The notes under the pieces were generated by a model. The model saw nothing but the letters and a program-made list of their open reading frames with translations, searched no databases and was not told where the DNA came from. A program made the translations under genes and the position numbers. A stretch of 64,000 nucleotides of DNA. Source: G963665495 sp963667575. GTDB lineage: Bacteria > Desulfobacterota > Desulfovibrionia > Desulfovibrionales > Desulfovibrionaceae. The stretch is taken from contig CAXXHY010000037.1 in assembly GCA_963667575.2 (NCBI GenBank), positions 14,107 to 78,106 on the forward strand, given 5' to 3'. Shown here one piece after another: positions 1-9,478 of this stretch (position 1 is its first letter; each line of letters begins with the position of its first letter).

Positions 1-2363
1 AGCCGATCTCTCCGGTCCAGTCCGCCAAGGCCGCGTCCGGACCAGACTGCCGCGGTTGCCATGCCGACTATTATAAAAAATGGGATCTTTCCCCACATGG
101 AACCTGTTTGCGTCAGGTGGACGAAAAACTCATTTCCAGCCTGCAGTTGCCCAAACATATTTTTTCCTATGGCCAAACGAGTTTCGCCATTGCGAGCAAG
201 GGCAACTCCCTGCAAATGTTGGAATCCGAACCAGAGGGGGAAACGACTTACGACATAACGTACGCCATTGGTGGAAAACAATTTTTCTATTTTTTGACGC
301 CTCTGGAAAAAGGACATTTGCAACTTCTGCCCCTGGCCTATGACATTGAGCGCAAGGAATGGTTTGATGCGGCTCGAATCGATATTCCGCATATACCGGC
401 AAGACAGCCCGGAACCGCGCCGCAGTTGTGGAAACAACGGGCATTCAGCTTTTCCACCATCTGCTCCCACTGTCATGTCAACAGCTACAGTCATTCCTAT
501 AACCTCGAGCATGACAGTTATCCGCCCATTGACCAGGCATCCGGCCTGGACTGCGCGAGTTGCCACGGCCCCGGCAAGACCCATGCCGCAAACCGGAAAG
601 CCAACCAGGCCGATGCAACAAAGCAGCAATCCGGGACCGCTGACGACATCATCCGCGGCGGGTCCGCATTTTCAAACAAACAGGTCAACGACAACTGCGC
701 CGTGTGTCATGCGCTGGCCCTGCCGCTGACAACCGGTTTCAAACCCGGAGATGATTTTTCCGACAACTTCAGTCTGATCACCCTCGAACATCCGGCCTTT
801 TATCCGGACGGTCGTGCCAAAGGAGAAACCTTCGTATACGGCTCCTGGCAGCTTTCTCCCTGTGCGCTTTCCGGGAAACTCAACTGTCTGCATTGCCATA
901 CGCCTGGGGGTAATTTTCGGTTCAAGGATGATCCCAACAAGGCCTGTTCGCCCTGCCATGCCGATATCGTGAACAACCCCGTACCGCATACGCACCATGC
1001 CGCGGAGACGGACGCAGGCAAGTGCATCACCTGCCATATGCCGCAGCACCAGGCCGGAAGCTTACGGGAGACAGACCACTCCATGCTGCCTCCGACGCCG
1101 GCTCTGAGCAAGGCGTTCGGATCGCCCAACTCCTGCAATAGTTGTCATACGGACAAGGACATCGACTGGGCGGACAATCAGGTGCGCAAGTGGCAAACAC
1201 ACGACTACCAGGCTCCGCTCCTGAAACGCGCCGGATTGATCGCCGCAGCCAGGCAAAAAGACTGGAACCGGCTTCCCGAAATGATCAGCTATCTCTCGGA
1301 TGCGGGGCACAATGATTTTTTCACCGCCTCCTTGCTGCGTTTGCTGTCCGGATACAACAGCCAGGAGCTCTGGAAAATCGTTCTGAAGCTGCAGAATGAT
1401 CCTTCTCCCATTGTGCGTGCCGCAGTCATCGCCTATCTGGGACGCAGCGCCTGTCCGGATGCCTTTCCGTCCCTGGTCCATGCCATCGGGGACCAGACTC
1501 TCCTGGTACGTATTCAAGCGGCGCTGGAACTTTCCCAGATTCCCATCAAAGGCTTTCCCATGATCATTCAGGTCCAGATGAAAAACGCCATGACCGAATA
1601 CGTGGGTTCGCTGATTGCCCGGCCGGACCAATGGAACGCGCACTATCAGATGGGAACGCTCTTCGCCAGACAGGGCAACAGAAAAGTCGCCCGGAGCGCC
1701 TACGAAAAAGCCCTGGAACTCGAACCCCATGCCCTGCCGGCACTGGTCAATTTGTCGCTGCTTCAACTGCAGTCCGGGGAGTTGCCAAAAGCTGAAGAGA
1801 CCATTCGAAAAGCATTGAAACTCGCACCTGACAATATCCAGGCGCTTCTGAATCTCGGAGTCATTCTGGGTAAAAAGGGAGACAGAAAAGGTTCCGAAGC
1901 CACTTTGCGTCAGATTCTGGAGCTCGATCCCAATCAGGCCGAAGCAGCATTCAACCTTGCCGTATTGCTTGCCCAGAACAAGGACCAAGACCATCTGAAA
2001 GAAGCCCTGCAGTACGCCAGGCAGGCCTACGAACTGCGACCGGAGGATACCAGATACGCCTTTGCGCTCGCCTTTTATCTCAACAGTACGAAGCAACAGG
2101 CCGAGGCCCTGGCCATTCTGCAAAAAGCCATGAAACAACGTCCCAACGTTCCTGATCTGTATCTGCTGCTCGGAGAAATACAGACCGAACAGGGCGACAA
2201 GCAGGGAGCAATCGCAACGTACAATGCCGGTATGCAGATGAAAGGGGCAACGGAAAAATTCAAGAAACTGCTATCCCAGCGCTTGCAGAAACTCACCGGA
2301 GTATCTTCGGAGACGCAACAAACGGAACAATCCGAGACCACGAAGTCAAACGAGAAAGAGTAA
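1..2363 (+). CDS. Multiheme cytochrome c with HEAT and TPR repeats (5' partial)
   Basis: The reading frame is already open at base 3, and a heme motif CRGCH lies at 48-62, so the true start is outside the window. Seven more CxxCH motifs follow: CSHCH (462-476), CASCH (552), CAVCH (696), CLHCH (885), CSPCH (945), CITCH (1023) and CNSCH (1134). That makes at least eight covalently bound c-type hemes, which implies export and electron transfer in the periplasm. After the heme part comes an alpha-helical HEAT-like stretch (about bases 1200-1550), then at least five TPR units up to about 2290 with typical A..A/LEL.P spacing, and a polar Gln/Glu-rich tail. The family is known as TPR-containing multiheme cytochromes in sulfate and metal reducers; the redox partner cannot be read here. 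It is followed by a DUF1269 gene 75 bases on. Confidence 0.88.
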   Translation, partial: PISPVQSAKAASGPDCRGCHADYYKKWDLSPHGTCLRQVDEKLISSLQLPKHIFSYGQTSFAIASKGNSLQMLESEPEGETTYDITYAIGGKQFFYFLTPLEKGHLQLLPLAYDIERKEWFDAARIDIPHIPARQPGTAPQLWKQRAFSFSTICSHCHVNSYSHSYNLEHDSYPPIDQASGLDCASCHGPGKTHAANRKANQADATKQQSGTADDIIRGGSAFSNKQVNDNCAVCHALALPLTTGFKPGDDFSDNFSLITLEHPAFYPDGRAKGETFVYGSWQLSPCALSGKLNCLHCHTPGGNFRFKDDPNKACSPCHADIVNNPVPHTHHAAETDAGKCITCHMPQHQAGSLRETDHSMLPPTPALSKAFGSPNSCNSCHTDKDIDWADNQVRKWQTHDYQAPLLKRAGLIAAARQKDWNRLPEMISYLSDAGHNDFFTASLLRLLSGYNSQELWKIVLKLQNDPSPIVRAAVIAYLGRSACPDAFPSLVHAIGDQTLLVRIQAALELSQIPIKGFPMIIQVQMKNAMTEYVGSLIARPDQWNAHYQMGTLFARQGNRKVARSAYEKALELEPHALPALVNLSLLQLQSGELPKAEETIRKALKLAPDNIQALLNLGVILGKKGDRKGSEATLRQILELDPNQAEAAFNLAVLLAQNKDQDHLKEALQYARQAYELRPEDTRYAFALAFYLNSTKQQAEALAILQKAMKQRPNVPDLYLLLGEIQTEQGDKQGAIATYNAGMQMKGATEKFKKLLSQRLQKLTGVSSETQQTEQSETTKSNEKE

Positions 2364-2438
2364 CTCACAGTCATGTCGACGAATCTGTTTCTGAAAAAAC
2401 TGTATTCCACACCCCGTCCAACCTTCAGGAGGCCACGT

Positions 2439-2924
2439 ATGAGTGAATTGATCGTTATCGGCTACGATGACCCGCACAAGGCAGAAGAAGTACGTTTGAA
2501 ACTGATAAAAATGCAGAAAGAATACCTCCTGGATCTGGAAGATGCCGTTGTTGCCATCAAAAAAGATGACGGCAAAATCAAATTGAACCAGGCTGTGAAT
2601 CTGACCAAAGCCGGCGCCATGTCCGGCGGATTCTGGGGATTGCTGATCGGGACCATTTTTCTCAGCCCCCTGCTGGGAGTGGCTGTCGGGGCCGGAGCCG
2701 GAGCCATTTCCGGCGCTCTGTCCGATGTAGGAATCAATGACAACTTCATGAAAGAACTGGCGGAAACACTGAAACCGGGATCCTCCGCCCTGTTCGTTCT
2801 GGTACGCAAGGCCACTCCGGACAAAGTGCTTGAGGAAATCAAGGGCATTGGTGGAAAAATCATCAAGACATCCCTGACCCATGACAACGAAGAAAAATTG
2901 CAAACAGCTCTGGACGGCGAATAG
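2439..2924 (+). CDS. DUF1269 family membrane-associated protein
   Basis: A 161-residue protein. The start is set by AGGAGG at 2427-2432, seven bases before ATG 2439; an upstream in-frame ATG at 2373 lacks such a site. It opens with MSELIVIGYDD, the typical DUF1269 start. A central Gly/Ala-rich hydrophobic hairpin (about residues 60-100, with GVAVGAGAGAISGAL) resembles glycine-zipper membrane insertions. The N- and C-terminal parts look like a duplicated ferredoxin-like fold. The family function is unknown; membrane or stress roles are often suggested. It lies 75 bases after the cytochrome gene on the same strand and ends in a strong terminator. Confidence 0.8.
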   Translation: MSELIVIGYDDPHKAEEVRLKLIKMQKEYLLDLEDAVVAIKKDDGKIKLNQAVNLTKAGAMSGGFWGLLIGTIFLSPLLGVAVGAGAGAISGALSDVGINDNFMKELAETLKPGSSALFVLVRKATPDKVLEEIKGIGGKIIKTSLTHDNEEKLQTALDGE

Positions 2925-2931
2925 TTAAGCG

Positions 2932-2966
2932 ACCACCGGCAGACACCGCCTGCCGGTGGTTATTTT
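2932..2966 (+). terminator. Rho-independent terminator after DUF1269 gene
   Basis: A perfect 11-base stem (2932-2942 with 2950-2960, ACCACCGGCAG) with a 7-base loop is followed by TATTTT. It lies just after the stop codon at 2924 and closes the cytochrome-DUF1269 unit. Confidence 0.85.
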
Positions 2967-3281
2967 CATTTAGCATGCCTGCAGAGCGCGAAATCGGTCA
3001 GCGGCCTGCCCCACACGCTTCCTTGGCATGTGCAAAAAAACAAGTAACGCGCGGTTTTTATTTTTATCCTGCAATCCTGCTATGAGCTCGAACACCTATA
3101 AAAAGAGACCGTTCGCATTATCCTTCACTTTTCCAGGCGAATTTCTTCTTCTTTTTGGAACGATTTCCTTGCACAGATGCTAGAATCGAAATATCTTGGT
3201 CGAGACTAAGCGATTAGACGTCACACCCTCGGGCATCGACGTGGAATCGATTCCGTTTTCACTTTCCAAGGAGCTGTTTTC
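2967..3281. other. Intergenic region, no gene seen
   Basis: About 315 bases between the terminator and the hybrid kinase. No ORF with a ribosome site and no RNA gene was recognised. The promoter of the downstream kinase must lie here, but no convincing -35/-10 pair was found. Confidence 0.4.
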
Positions 3282-4793
3282 ATGAATGTCAAAAGCAAAA
3301 TACTGATCATCGATGACTCCCAATCCGCTCGCGAACTTTTGATGGGCATTCTGCAGACAGAGAACTACGACTTGGACTTTGCTTCAAACGGCATCGAAGG
3401 GCTTGAAAAAGCTCGTATTTCACCGCCAGATCTGATCTTGCTCGATATCATCATGCCGGAAATGGACGGCTATGAAGTATGTCGCAGGCTGCGCCAGGAT
3501 CCGGAACTCAAGGAAGTACCCGTCCTTTTTCTCAGCAGCCTGGAAGACCGGAAGTCCCGCCTGAAAGGCATCGAGGCCGGGGCGGATGACTTTTTGACCA
3601 AGCCGTTCGATGTGGTGGAAATGCTGTTGCGCATAGGCACCATCACCAGATTGAACCGATACCGCAGAATTGTTTCCGAACGCGCCCGGTTTGCCTGGCT
3701 GACGGAACATACGGACGACGGCTATCTGCTGCTGAACGCCGACGACAGTATCAGTTACGCCAATGCCGCGGCCCGACAGCTCCTGGCCCTGCCGGATCCC
3801 ATAGACAAGCCAGACACTGGCCCCTTTGGTCCGGAATCCTTCTTGGACATCATTCAGCGGGCTTACGAATTGAAGCCGGAAGATCTCTGGGAATCCTGGA
3901 ACAAGCGGAACTCTCCGCTGCCTGTGCTGTTTTTGGTGCAACCGGAAACGCAGACAGCCCAGTCCTGCTGGATCGAAGTCACCGTGCTGCAGCAATCGCA
4001 CAGCCCGGAGCAACGTCTGGTACGCTTACGCAACATCACAAAACGCATGACCGGTCTGCGCGATGTCTGGTCCTTCCACTCCATGATCTCGCATAAACTG
4101 CGTACTCCGTTGTCCGGAATTCTTTTCAGTCTGGAACTGATGAGCGAAAACGCGGAGTCTCTCCCGCCTGAAGACGTAAAACAGATGAGCTCCCTCGGCC
4201 TGGACAGTGCCAGGCGTCTCAATGACGAAATCGAAGATATTCTTGACTACATGGAAAACCGCTCTCCTGCTGAAGGAGAATACGCAATCGTCGAGCATAC
4301 GCCCGCGCTCCTGAAACAGCTGTCCGAACAACTCAACATCAGCCAGCAGTCTTTGACCATTGATCCTGCTCTTAACCAGGCACACCTGCCCTTCAACGAC
4401 AGGAGCTACGGACTTATCCTCTGGCATCTGCTCGAAAATGCCGTGAAATTTCATCCAGAGCATAATCCTCAGCTGGAAATCAACCTTGTGCAGGAACAGG
4501 GAGCGTTCGGCCGTCCATGCGCCAAGCTGATTGTCAGGGATGACGGGTTGCATCTTTCATCGGAACAACTCCGCAAGGTCTGGTCCCCGTACTATCAGGT
4601 GGAAAAAACCCTCACCTTTGAAGTGTCCGGCATGGGACTCGGCCTTTCCCTGGTGGCCAACATTGTCTGGAATGTGGGCGGATCCTGTAGAATTGCCAAT
4701 CGTGAGGACGGCAAGGGCATACAGGTGGAACTGCTGCTGCCTCTGCGCAACGACGAACCTCTCAAAGGAACAGTTCGGAACCAGCAGGCATGA
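3282..4793 (+). CDS. Hybrid response regulator/histidine kinase
   Basis: A 503-residue two-component protein. Residues 6-120 are a receiver domain with acidic pocket D11/D12, phospho-acceptor D55 and K107. A PAS-like segment follows (around residues 148-230, LLLNADDSISYANAAARQL). The HisKA box HKLRTPL puts the phospho-histidine at H271. The HATPase domain shows LLENAVKFHP (N box) and SGMGLGLSL (G box). No membrane segment is visible, so it is cytoplasmic and probably takes its input through the receiver. AAGGAG lies ahead of the ATG. The partner protein and signal are unknown. Confidence 0.88.
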   Translation: MNVKSKILIIDDSQSARELLMGILQTENYDLDFASNGIEGLEKARISPPDLILLDIIMPEMDGYEVCRRLRQDPELKEVPVLFLSSLEDRKSRLKGIEAGADDFLTKPFDVVEMLLRIGTITRLNRYRRIVSERARFAWLTEHTDDGYLLLNADDSISYANAAARQLLALPDPIDKPDTGPFGPESFLDIIQRAYELKPEDLWESWNKRNSPLPVLFLVQPETQTAQSCWIEVTVLQQSHSPEQRLVRLRNITKRMTGLRDVWSFHSMISHKLRTPLSGILFSLELMSENAESLPPEDVKQMSSLGLDSARRLNDEIEDILDYMENRSPAEGEYAIVEHTPALLKQLSEQLNISQQSLTIDPALNQAHLPFNDRSYGLILWHLLENAVKFHPEHNPQLEINLVQEQGAFGRPCAKLIVRDDGLHLSSEQLRKVWSPYYQVEKTLTFEVSGMGLGLSLVANIVWNVGGSCRIANREDGKGIQVELLLPLRNDEPLKGTVRNQQA

Positions 4794-5039
4794 GCCACTC
4801 GCTTCTTGTTTTTTGATAGAACGCCTGTCCCATGACCACGAGGATATTCCCCTCTTCTGCTGTGTCGAAAATCCCTTGACAAACACGTCTGGAACATGAA
4901 AGCGAAAATGACATCGTTTTCAAATGGTTCAGGCTTATTGCGGAAAAGATTTTTCCTCCTGCATGCGCTGTTGCGGGCCGTCAGTGGCGGCGCGCCGGCA
5001 TGTCCTGAATAATCCACTAACACGCAAGGGACCCTCACC

Positions 5040-5522
5040 GTGCTGCACATTAAAATTCCCGGATACGGCAATCTGAGACTCGAATACCTTATTCTCGACT
5101 TCAACGGCACCCTGGCTTGTGACGGGAGCCTGATTCCCGGTGTGGAAGAACGGCTCAAGGAACTCGCCGAAAACCTCCAGCTGCGCGTGGTTACGGCCGA
5201 TACCTTTGGAACGGTGCAAGCCCAGATGGCTTCATTGCCATGCGAAGTGGTCGTGCTGGACAAGGAAAACGCCAAAGAAGGGGAAGATCATCTCAAGCTC
5301 GCTCTGTTGCAGGAGCTGGGGCCTGCCCGCTGCATTTTCATAGGCAACGGCCGCAATGACCGTCTGGCCGTAAAGGCCGCAGCCATAGGCATTGCCGTGT
5401 GCGATTCCGAATGCGCGGCTCCCGCCACATTATACAATGCGGACATTGCCGCACCCGGAATCATTGCGGCTCTGGACATTTTACTGAACTCCAAGCGCCT
5501 TATCGCGACGCTCCGATGCTGA
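5040..5522 (+). CDS. HAD-family soluble P-type ATPase-like phosphatase
   Basis: A 160-residue protein starting at GTG 5040, with AAGGG at about 5026. Motif I is DFNGTL (D20), in which the usual second Asp of phosphatases is Asn, as in the small soluble relatives of P-type ATPases. Motif IV appears as GNGRND near residue 101. The substrate is unknown. Its last bases overlap the mltA start by seven bases, so the two genes are probably translationally coupled. Confidence 0.75.
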   Translation: MLHIKIPGYGNLRLEYLILDFNGTLACDGSLIPGVEERLKELAENLQLRVVTADTFGTVQAQMASLPCEVVVLDKENAKEGEDHLKLALLQELGPARCIFIGNGRNDRLAVKAAAIGIAVCDSECAAPATLYNADIAAPGIIAALDILLNSKRLIATLRC

Positions 5523-6637
5523 TATCTCTGCGAGTTGTGCTGCTGGCCGTGCTGCTGTGTTTTTTGACCACCGCATGCACCGCACCGCCACCTCCTGACG
5601 GCACCAACGGCTTTGCTGTGGGGCGCCCCCCATCTCTTGAAAAATTCTGCAGTATTTTGTCCCCGGCCAGGCAAGAACTGTCATCCTGGGCCGACTTCAA
5701 CCCCGCACTGCAGCAAAGTATTCGCTATGTGGCAACGCGGCCGCCCGACGAGACCGCCTTTCGCTACAATGACAAAAACTACTCCTGGAATACGCTGCTG
5801 CAAAGCCTTGTGGAAATGCAGACCCTGCTGCCTCAGCTGAAAGACAATCCCTCTTTGCTGGCCGAACATTTTCACTGGATCAAAATAGTTCCGCCCACGC
5901 TGTTCACCGGTTATTACGAACCTACCATCGAGGCTTCGCTCGAACCTTCGCAGGAGTACCCCTATCCACTTTACGGCGTACCTGAAGATCTGAAGCCGGA
6001 TGTACCCTACTACGACAGAAAGGCCATCGATGGGGATGGCGTATTGAAGGGAAAAAAACTGGAAATAGCCTGGATCAAGGACCCGGTGGATGGATTTTTT
6101 CTACAGGTGCAGGGCTCCGGACGCTTATCCCTGCCGGATGGGTCCAGTCGTCACGTACTGTACGCGGCGCACAATGAGCAGCCGTACGTGAGCCTCGGCA
6201 AGGTTTGCATCGAACGCGGACTGGCCAGCCCCGAAAACATGAGCATGCAGACCCTTCGTTCCATTTTGAGCGAGGATGCCGGCCGCCGGGACGAACTGCT
6301 GTATTGCAACCCGCGCTATATTTTTTTCAAACTGGCCCAGGAAGGTCCTTTCGGTGCCTCGGGCGCCCAGCTGACACCGATGCTCAGCGTGGCGGTGGAC
6401 CGTTCTTTTCTTCCTCTGGGAGCCATCCTCATGGTCGACGCTCTGCTCCCCCGCCAGCACCCCGGCAAGCGCAGACGATTTTCCGCCCTTCTGCTTGCCC
6501 AGGACACGGGGGCTTTCAAAGGCAACCATGTTGACCTCTTCTGCGGGCACACTCCTGCAGCGGCCTCCCTGGCCGGGCAAATGCGCGACAAGGCCTTTTT
6601 CTGGATTCTGCTCAGCAAAAAGGCTCTTGAGCAATGA
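5516..6637 (+). CDS. mltA: Membrane-bound lytic murein transglycosylase A (MltA), lipoprotein
   Basis: A 373-residue lipoprotein. The N-terminus is a signal peptide with lipobox LTTAC (Cys21), so it is anchored to the outer or inner membrane. MltA core motifs are visible: FTGYYEPTIEAS and VQGSGRLSLPDG. The C-terminal 3D domain has its three aspartates in VDRSFLPLG, QDTG and HVDLFCG. The enzyme cleaves the glycan strand of peptidoglycan, leaving 1,6-anhydro ends. The start ATG 5516 was chosen because the signal peptide begins there; the frame is open further upstream inside the HAD gene. It is convergent with lemA, 16 bases apart. Confidence 0.9.
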   Translation: MLISLRVVLLAVLLCFLTTACTAPPPPDGTNGFAVGRPPSLEKFCSILSPARQELSSWADFNPALQQSIRYVATRPPDETAFRYNDKNYSWNTLLQSLVEMQTLLPQLKDNPSLLAEHFHWIKIVPPTLFTGYYEPTIEASLEPSQEYPYPLYGVPEDLKPDVPYYDRKAIDGDGVLKGKKLEIAWIKDPVDGFFLQVQGSGRLSLPDGSSRHVLYAAHNEQPYVSLGKVCIERGLASPENMSMQTLRSILSEDAGRRDELLYCNPRYIFFKLAQEGPFGASGAQLTPMLSVAVDRSFLPLGAILMVDALLPRQHPGKRRRFSALLLAQDTGAFKGNHVDLFCGHTPAAASLAGQMRDKAFFWILLSKKALEQ

Positions 6638-6653
6638 AAATGTCCTTGAAAAA

Positions 6654-7208
6654 TTAAAAACTGATCTTGGGAACCGCGCGATCTCCGGGATCTTCGATTT
6701 CAAAATACTCGGCCTTTTGAAAATGAAACAGAGAGGCGACTATATTGCTGGGGAAGGACTCGATGGCGATATTCAGATTTCTGGCACTGCCATTGTAATA
6801 TCTCCTGGCCATTTCGATGTTTTGCTCCACGTCACTCAGGGCCTTCTGTAATTCCAGAAAATTCTGATTGGCCTTGAGATCGGGATAATTTTCAGCCACG
6901 GCGAACAGATGCCCCAAAGCCTGCCCCAAAAGGGACTCGGCCTGGGCTTTCTGTACGAGATCACCGGCCTGCTGGGTCATGGCGCGATATTTTGTCACAT
7001 TCTCCAGCACCTCCCGTTCGTGCGTCATATAGCCTTTGACCACTTCCATCAGATTGGGAAGCAGGTTCGCACGTTTCTTCAACTGAACATCAATGCCACT
7101 CCAGGCCTCCTCCTTGAGATTCCTGTTCTTTACCAAACGGTTATAGAGCATGACGAACATACCGACACCAAGAACTACCAGGACCAGAACAATCAGCAGC
7201 GCTTCCAT
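6654..7208 (-). CDS. lemA: LemA family protein
   Basis: A 184-residue protein with one N-terminal transmembrane helix (about residues 3-21) and a long helical domain carrying the LemA signature around RANLLPNLMEVVKGY. AGGAGG precedes either TTG 7211 or ATG 7208; ATG was taken. Orthologues are membrane proteins of uncertain function in many bacteria, often beside M48 proteases or TPM-domain proteins, which are not adjacent here. Convergent with mltA. Confidence 0.87.
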   Translation of the reverse strand: MEALLIVLVLVVLGVGMFVMLYNRLVKNRNLKEEAWSGIDVQLKKRANLLPNLMEVVKGYMTHEREVLENVTKYRAMTQQAGDLVQKAQAESLLGQALGHLFAVAENYPDLKANQNFLELQKALSDVEQNIEMARRYYNGSARNLNIAIESFPSNIVASLFHFQKAEYFEIEDPGDRAVPKISF

Positions 7209-7563
7209 CAACTCCCTCCTCCTGTTACTATCGCAAGGATTCGCCGGTCAGCAGAAATCGTATTCCAAGACCAGCGGATTAGCATTCCATTTCGCAGAGA
7301 TCTTTCCTTCATCCAATTCCATAGCGTACAATTCGGCTTTTTTGCTCTAAACTGTACAACAGCAGCACCCTTTTGCCGGAATTTTTGGTGAATGCCCCTG
7401 AAACGAGTATTATACATTTTCCGCCACCTTGTTGCGGAATGCACATCGCTTCGGCACGATCATACTGTTTCTTGCAAAAAAACTAAAGACAGGCAGAAGC
7501 TTCCAGATTCAGCTTTCTCCAATGTCCCCAAAAAACTTTTCGCGTTTTTATGCAAAAAACTCT

Positions 7564-7597
7564 CCTTGTTAAACAAAATTGTAAAAATTTAACAAGG
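7564..7597. repeat. Perfect 10-base inverted repeat upstream of chemoreceptor gene
   Basis: CCTTGTTAAA (7564-7573) is repeated as its exact complement TTTAACAAGG at 7588-7597, with a 14-base AT-rich centre. It sits about 85 bases ahead of the sigma-54-like promoter, a typical distance for an enhancer or activator site. No T-run follows, so a terminator is unlikely. Confidence 0.5.
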
Positions 7598-7679
7598 TCA
7601 CAACCTACTACCACGAAAGTTTTCTCCTACAGTACATAAAAATGCACTATTTCACCTCCTTAAACAACTGGTCCATTTC

Positions 7680-7695
7680 TGGTCCGGTTATTGCA
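7680..7695 (+). promoter_or_regulatory. Sigma-54 (-24/-12) promoter candidate
   Basis: TGGTCCGGTTATTGCA matches the RpoN consensus TGGCACG-N4-TTGCW at 10 of 12 fixed bases, with the required GG-N10-GC spacing. Transcription would start near 7706 and leave a short leader with AGAGGAGG before ATG 7722. The rest of the 7212-7721 gap holds only the inverted repeat at 7564-7597. Confidence 0.6.
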
Positions 7696-7721
7696 AAATC
7701 TGCAATAAAGAGGAGGATCAG

Positions 7722-9431
7722 ATGTTAACACGAGGCGTCATCCTGATTAGCGCTCTATTCATTCTTGTATGCACCTTGTTTTCCGCTTTCGCACTACTGC
7801 TTTCTTCTTCTCTGTCGCAAGCGCTTCAGGGAGTGGATTCAACAAAAGTGTCATTTGTTGTTTTGCATGCGCAACCCATCACCGGCGTACTCTGGTTGTT
7901 TGGCATCGGATCCCTGCTTTTCGCCATTGGTCTGTTCCGCCGTCAGTTGAACCTGAAATTACAGCATATCGGCCGTTGTCTTTCTTCGGACACTGCTGTC
8001 TCAGACGGCATGTTTTCCCTGGAGGCCGTCGAACATTTTGCCGAATCCTGTCGTCAGCAACTGGATGACGGGAAGATCCAGTCTCAAAACTACGTACGCC
8101 AGTCTGTAGAAGCAAGCGAAGAGCTCAAAACCATTCGCGAACAATTCCTGCAGCAGAACGAACGGGCTGAAGAAAATCGCTGTCATGATTTTTCCAACTC
8201 ATCCGAAACCTTGAATCTCGTACTTGGGCGCCTGGAACAGGCCTCCCGGAATCTGGGAGAGCTTACCGGACGGGCCGGCCAAGGAGCTGCCAGCCAGCGT
8301 GAATCCATAGGATCCGCCGCAACCGCCATAGAGGAAATGAACGCCTCAATTGCAGAGGTTGCAAACAATGCGGAAACCGCTTCGAGCGACGCCCATACTG
8401 CCCAAACCAATGCCACTGAAGGGCAGAAGGAAATGCTGCGCGCGGAACAATCCATCGACATGGTCAAGGAACGGACCAGCGCGTTGAGCCAGGCCATGGC
8501 ATCGCTTGGCGAACAGGCCACGGCCATTGATCAGATAATGACAGTGATTTCGGATATTGCGGACCAGACCAACCTGCTCGCCCTGAACGCAGCCATAGAA
8601 GCCGCCCGGGCGGGTGAAGCCGGACGGGGTTTTGCCGTGGTTGCAGATGAAGTCCGGAAGCTGGCAGAAAAAACCATGAGCGCCACCAAAGATGTGGGAG
8701 AGCAGATAAGCGCCATCCAAAACGGCGTTCAAACCGCTCTCACTAATACGGATCAATCCCTGGAACTGGTCAGGGAAGCCAGCGAACGCGCACAGCACGC
8801 GGGCAACTCCATGCGTACCATCGTGGACAATACGGAAGCCGCTGCCAAACAAATCGGCTATATAGCCCAGGCCACGCGCGAACAGTCAACGGCCTGCGAA
8901 CTGGTCAGCCGTACAGTTGAGGAGGTCAATTCCATCTCGAGCGCCACGGCAGAAGACATGCGCGCCTCGGAAGAAGCCATGGGCATCATGAACACGCAGG
9001 TCGAGGAACTGGCCGTAATGCGCCAGGTATTCGAACAACTTGGCAACGGCAAAGTTCAAAAAGTCATAAACACGCTCACATCGTCCGCGGAAATTCGTTC
9101 CATGGATCGCGCCGCGCAGGAAAAAATGTTGCGCGAGACCATCAAGAAGCATACCTTTTTCGAGCTGCTTTACCTTACTGATGCCGAAGGAATTCAGACC
9201 ATTGGCAATATCGCAGCACCGGAGATGCAATCCGCGCAAGACATCGAGGCATTGGGGGCCAACTGGTCGGACAGATCCTGGTACCAGGAGCCTTTGCGCT
9301 ACAAGAGCCTTTACATCACCAAAGCATACGTATCATCCGCTTCAGGAAAACATTGCATAACCGTTTCCAAACCTTTTTACGACGACCAGGGAGCTGTCCT
9401 TGGTATTCTTGCGGCGGATGTAAAACTGTAA
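7722..9431 (+). CDS. Methyl-accepting chemotaxis protein with C-terminal Cache-like domain
   Basis: A 569-residue chemoreceptor. Two hydrophobic segments (about residues 7-30 and 47-66) enclose only a very short loop, so there is no sizeable periplasmic sensor and no clear HAMP. The signalling hairpin tip, DQTNLLALNAAIEAARAGE, is near residues 280-300. The last ~110 residues resemble the distal part of a Cache sensor: WYQEPL, ITKAYVSSASG, ITVSKPFYDDQGAVLGILAAD. Sensing would therefore be cytoplasmic, downstream of the signalling helix. AGAGGAGG precedes the ATG. The ligand is unknown. Confidence 0.87.
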   Translation: MLTRGVILISALFILVCTLFSAFALLLSSSLSQALQGVDSTKVSFVVLHAQPITGVLWLFGIGSLLFAIGLFRRQLNLKLQHIGRCLSSDTAVSDGMFSLEAVEHFAESCRQQLDDGKIQSQNYVRQSVEASEELKTIREQFLQQNERAEENRCHDFSNSSETLNLVLGRLEQASRNLGELTGRAGQGAASQRESIGSAATAIEEMNASIAEVANNAETASSDAHTAQTNATEGQKEMLRAEQSIDMVKERTSALSQAMASLGEQATAIDQIMTVISDIADQTNLLALNAAIEAARAGEAGRGFAVVADEVRKLAEKTMSATKDVGEQISAIQNGVQTALTNTDQSLELVREASERAQHAGNSMRTIVDNTEAAAKQIGYIAQATREQSTACELVSRTVEEVNSISSATAEDMRASEEAMGIMNTQVEELAVMRQVFEQLGNGKVQKVINTLTSSAEIRSMDRAAQEKMLRETIKKHTFFELLYLTDAEGIQTIGNIAAPEMQSAQDIEALGANWSDRSWYQEPLRYKSLYITKAYVSSASGKHCITVSKPFYDDQGAVLGILAADVKL

Positions 9432-9478
9432 ACCATTTTAAGCATTTGCGATCACCATAGCCATCGAGGTCATGAAAC

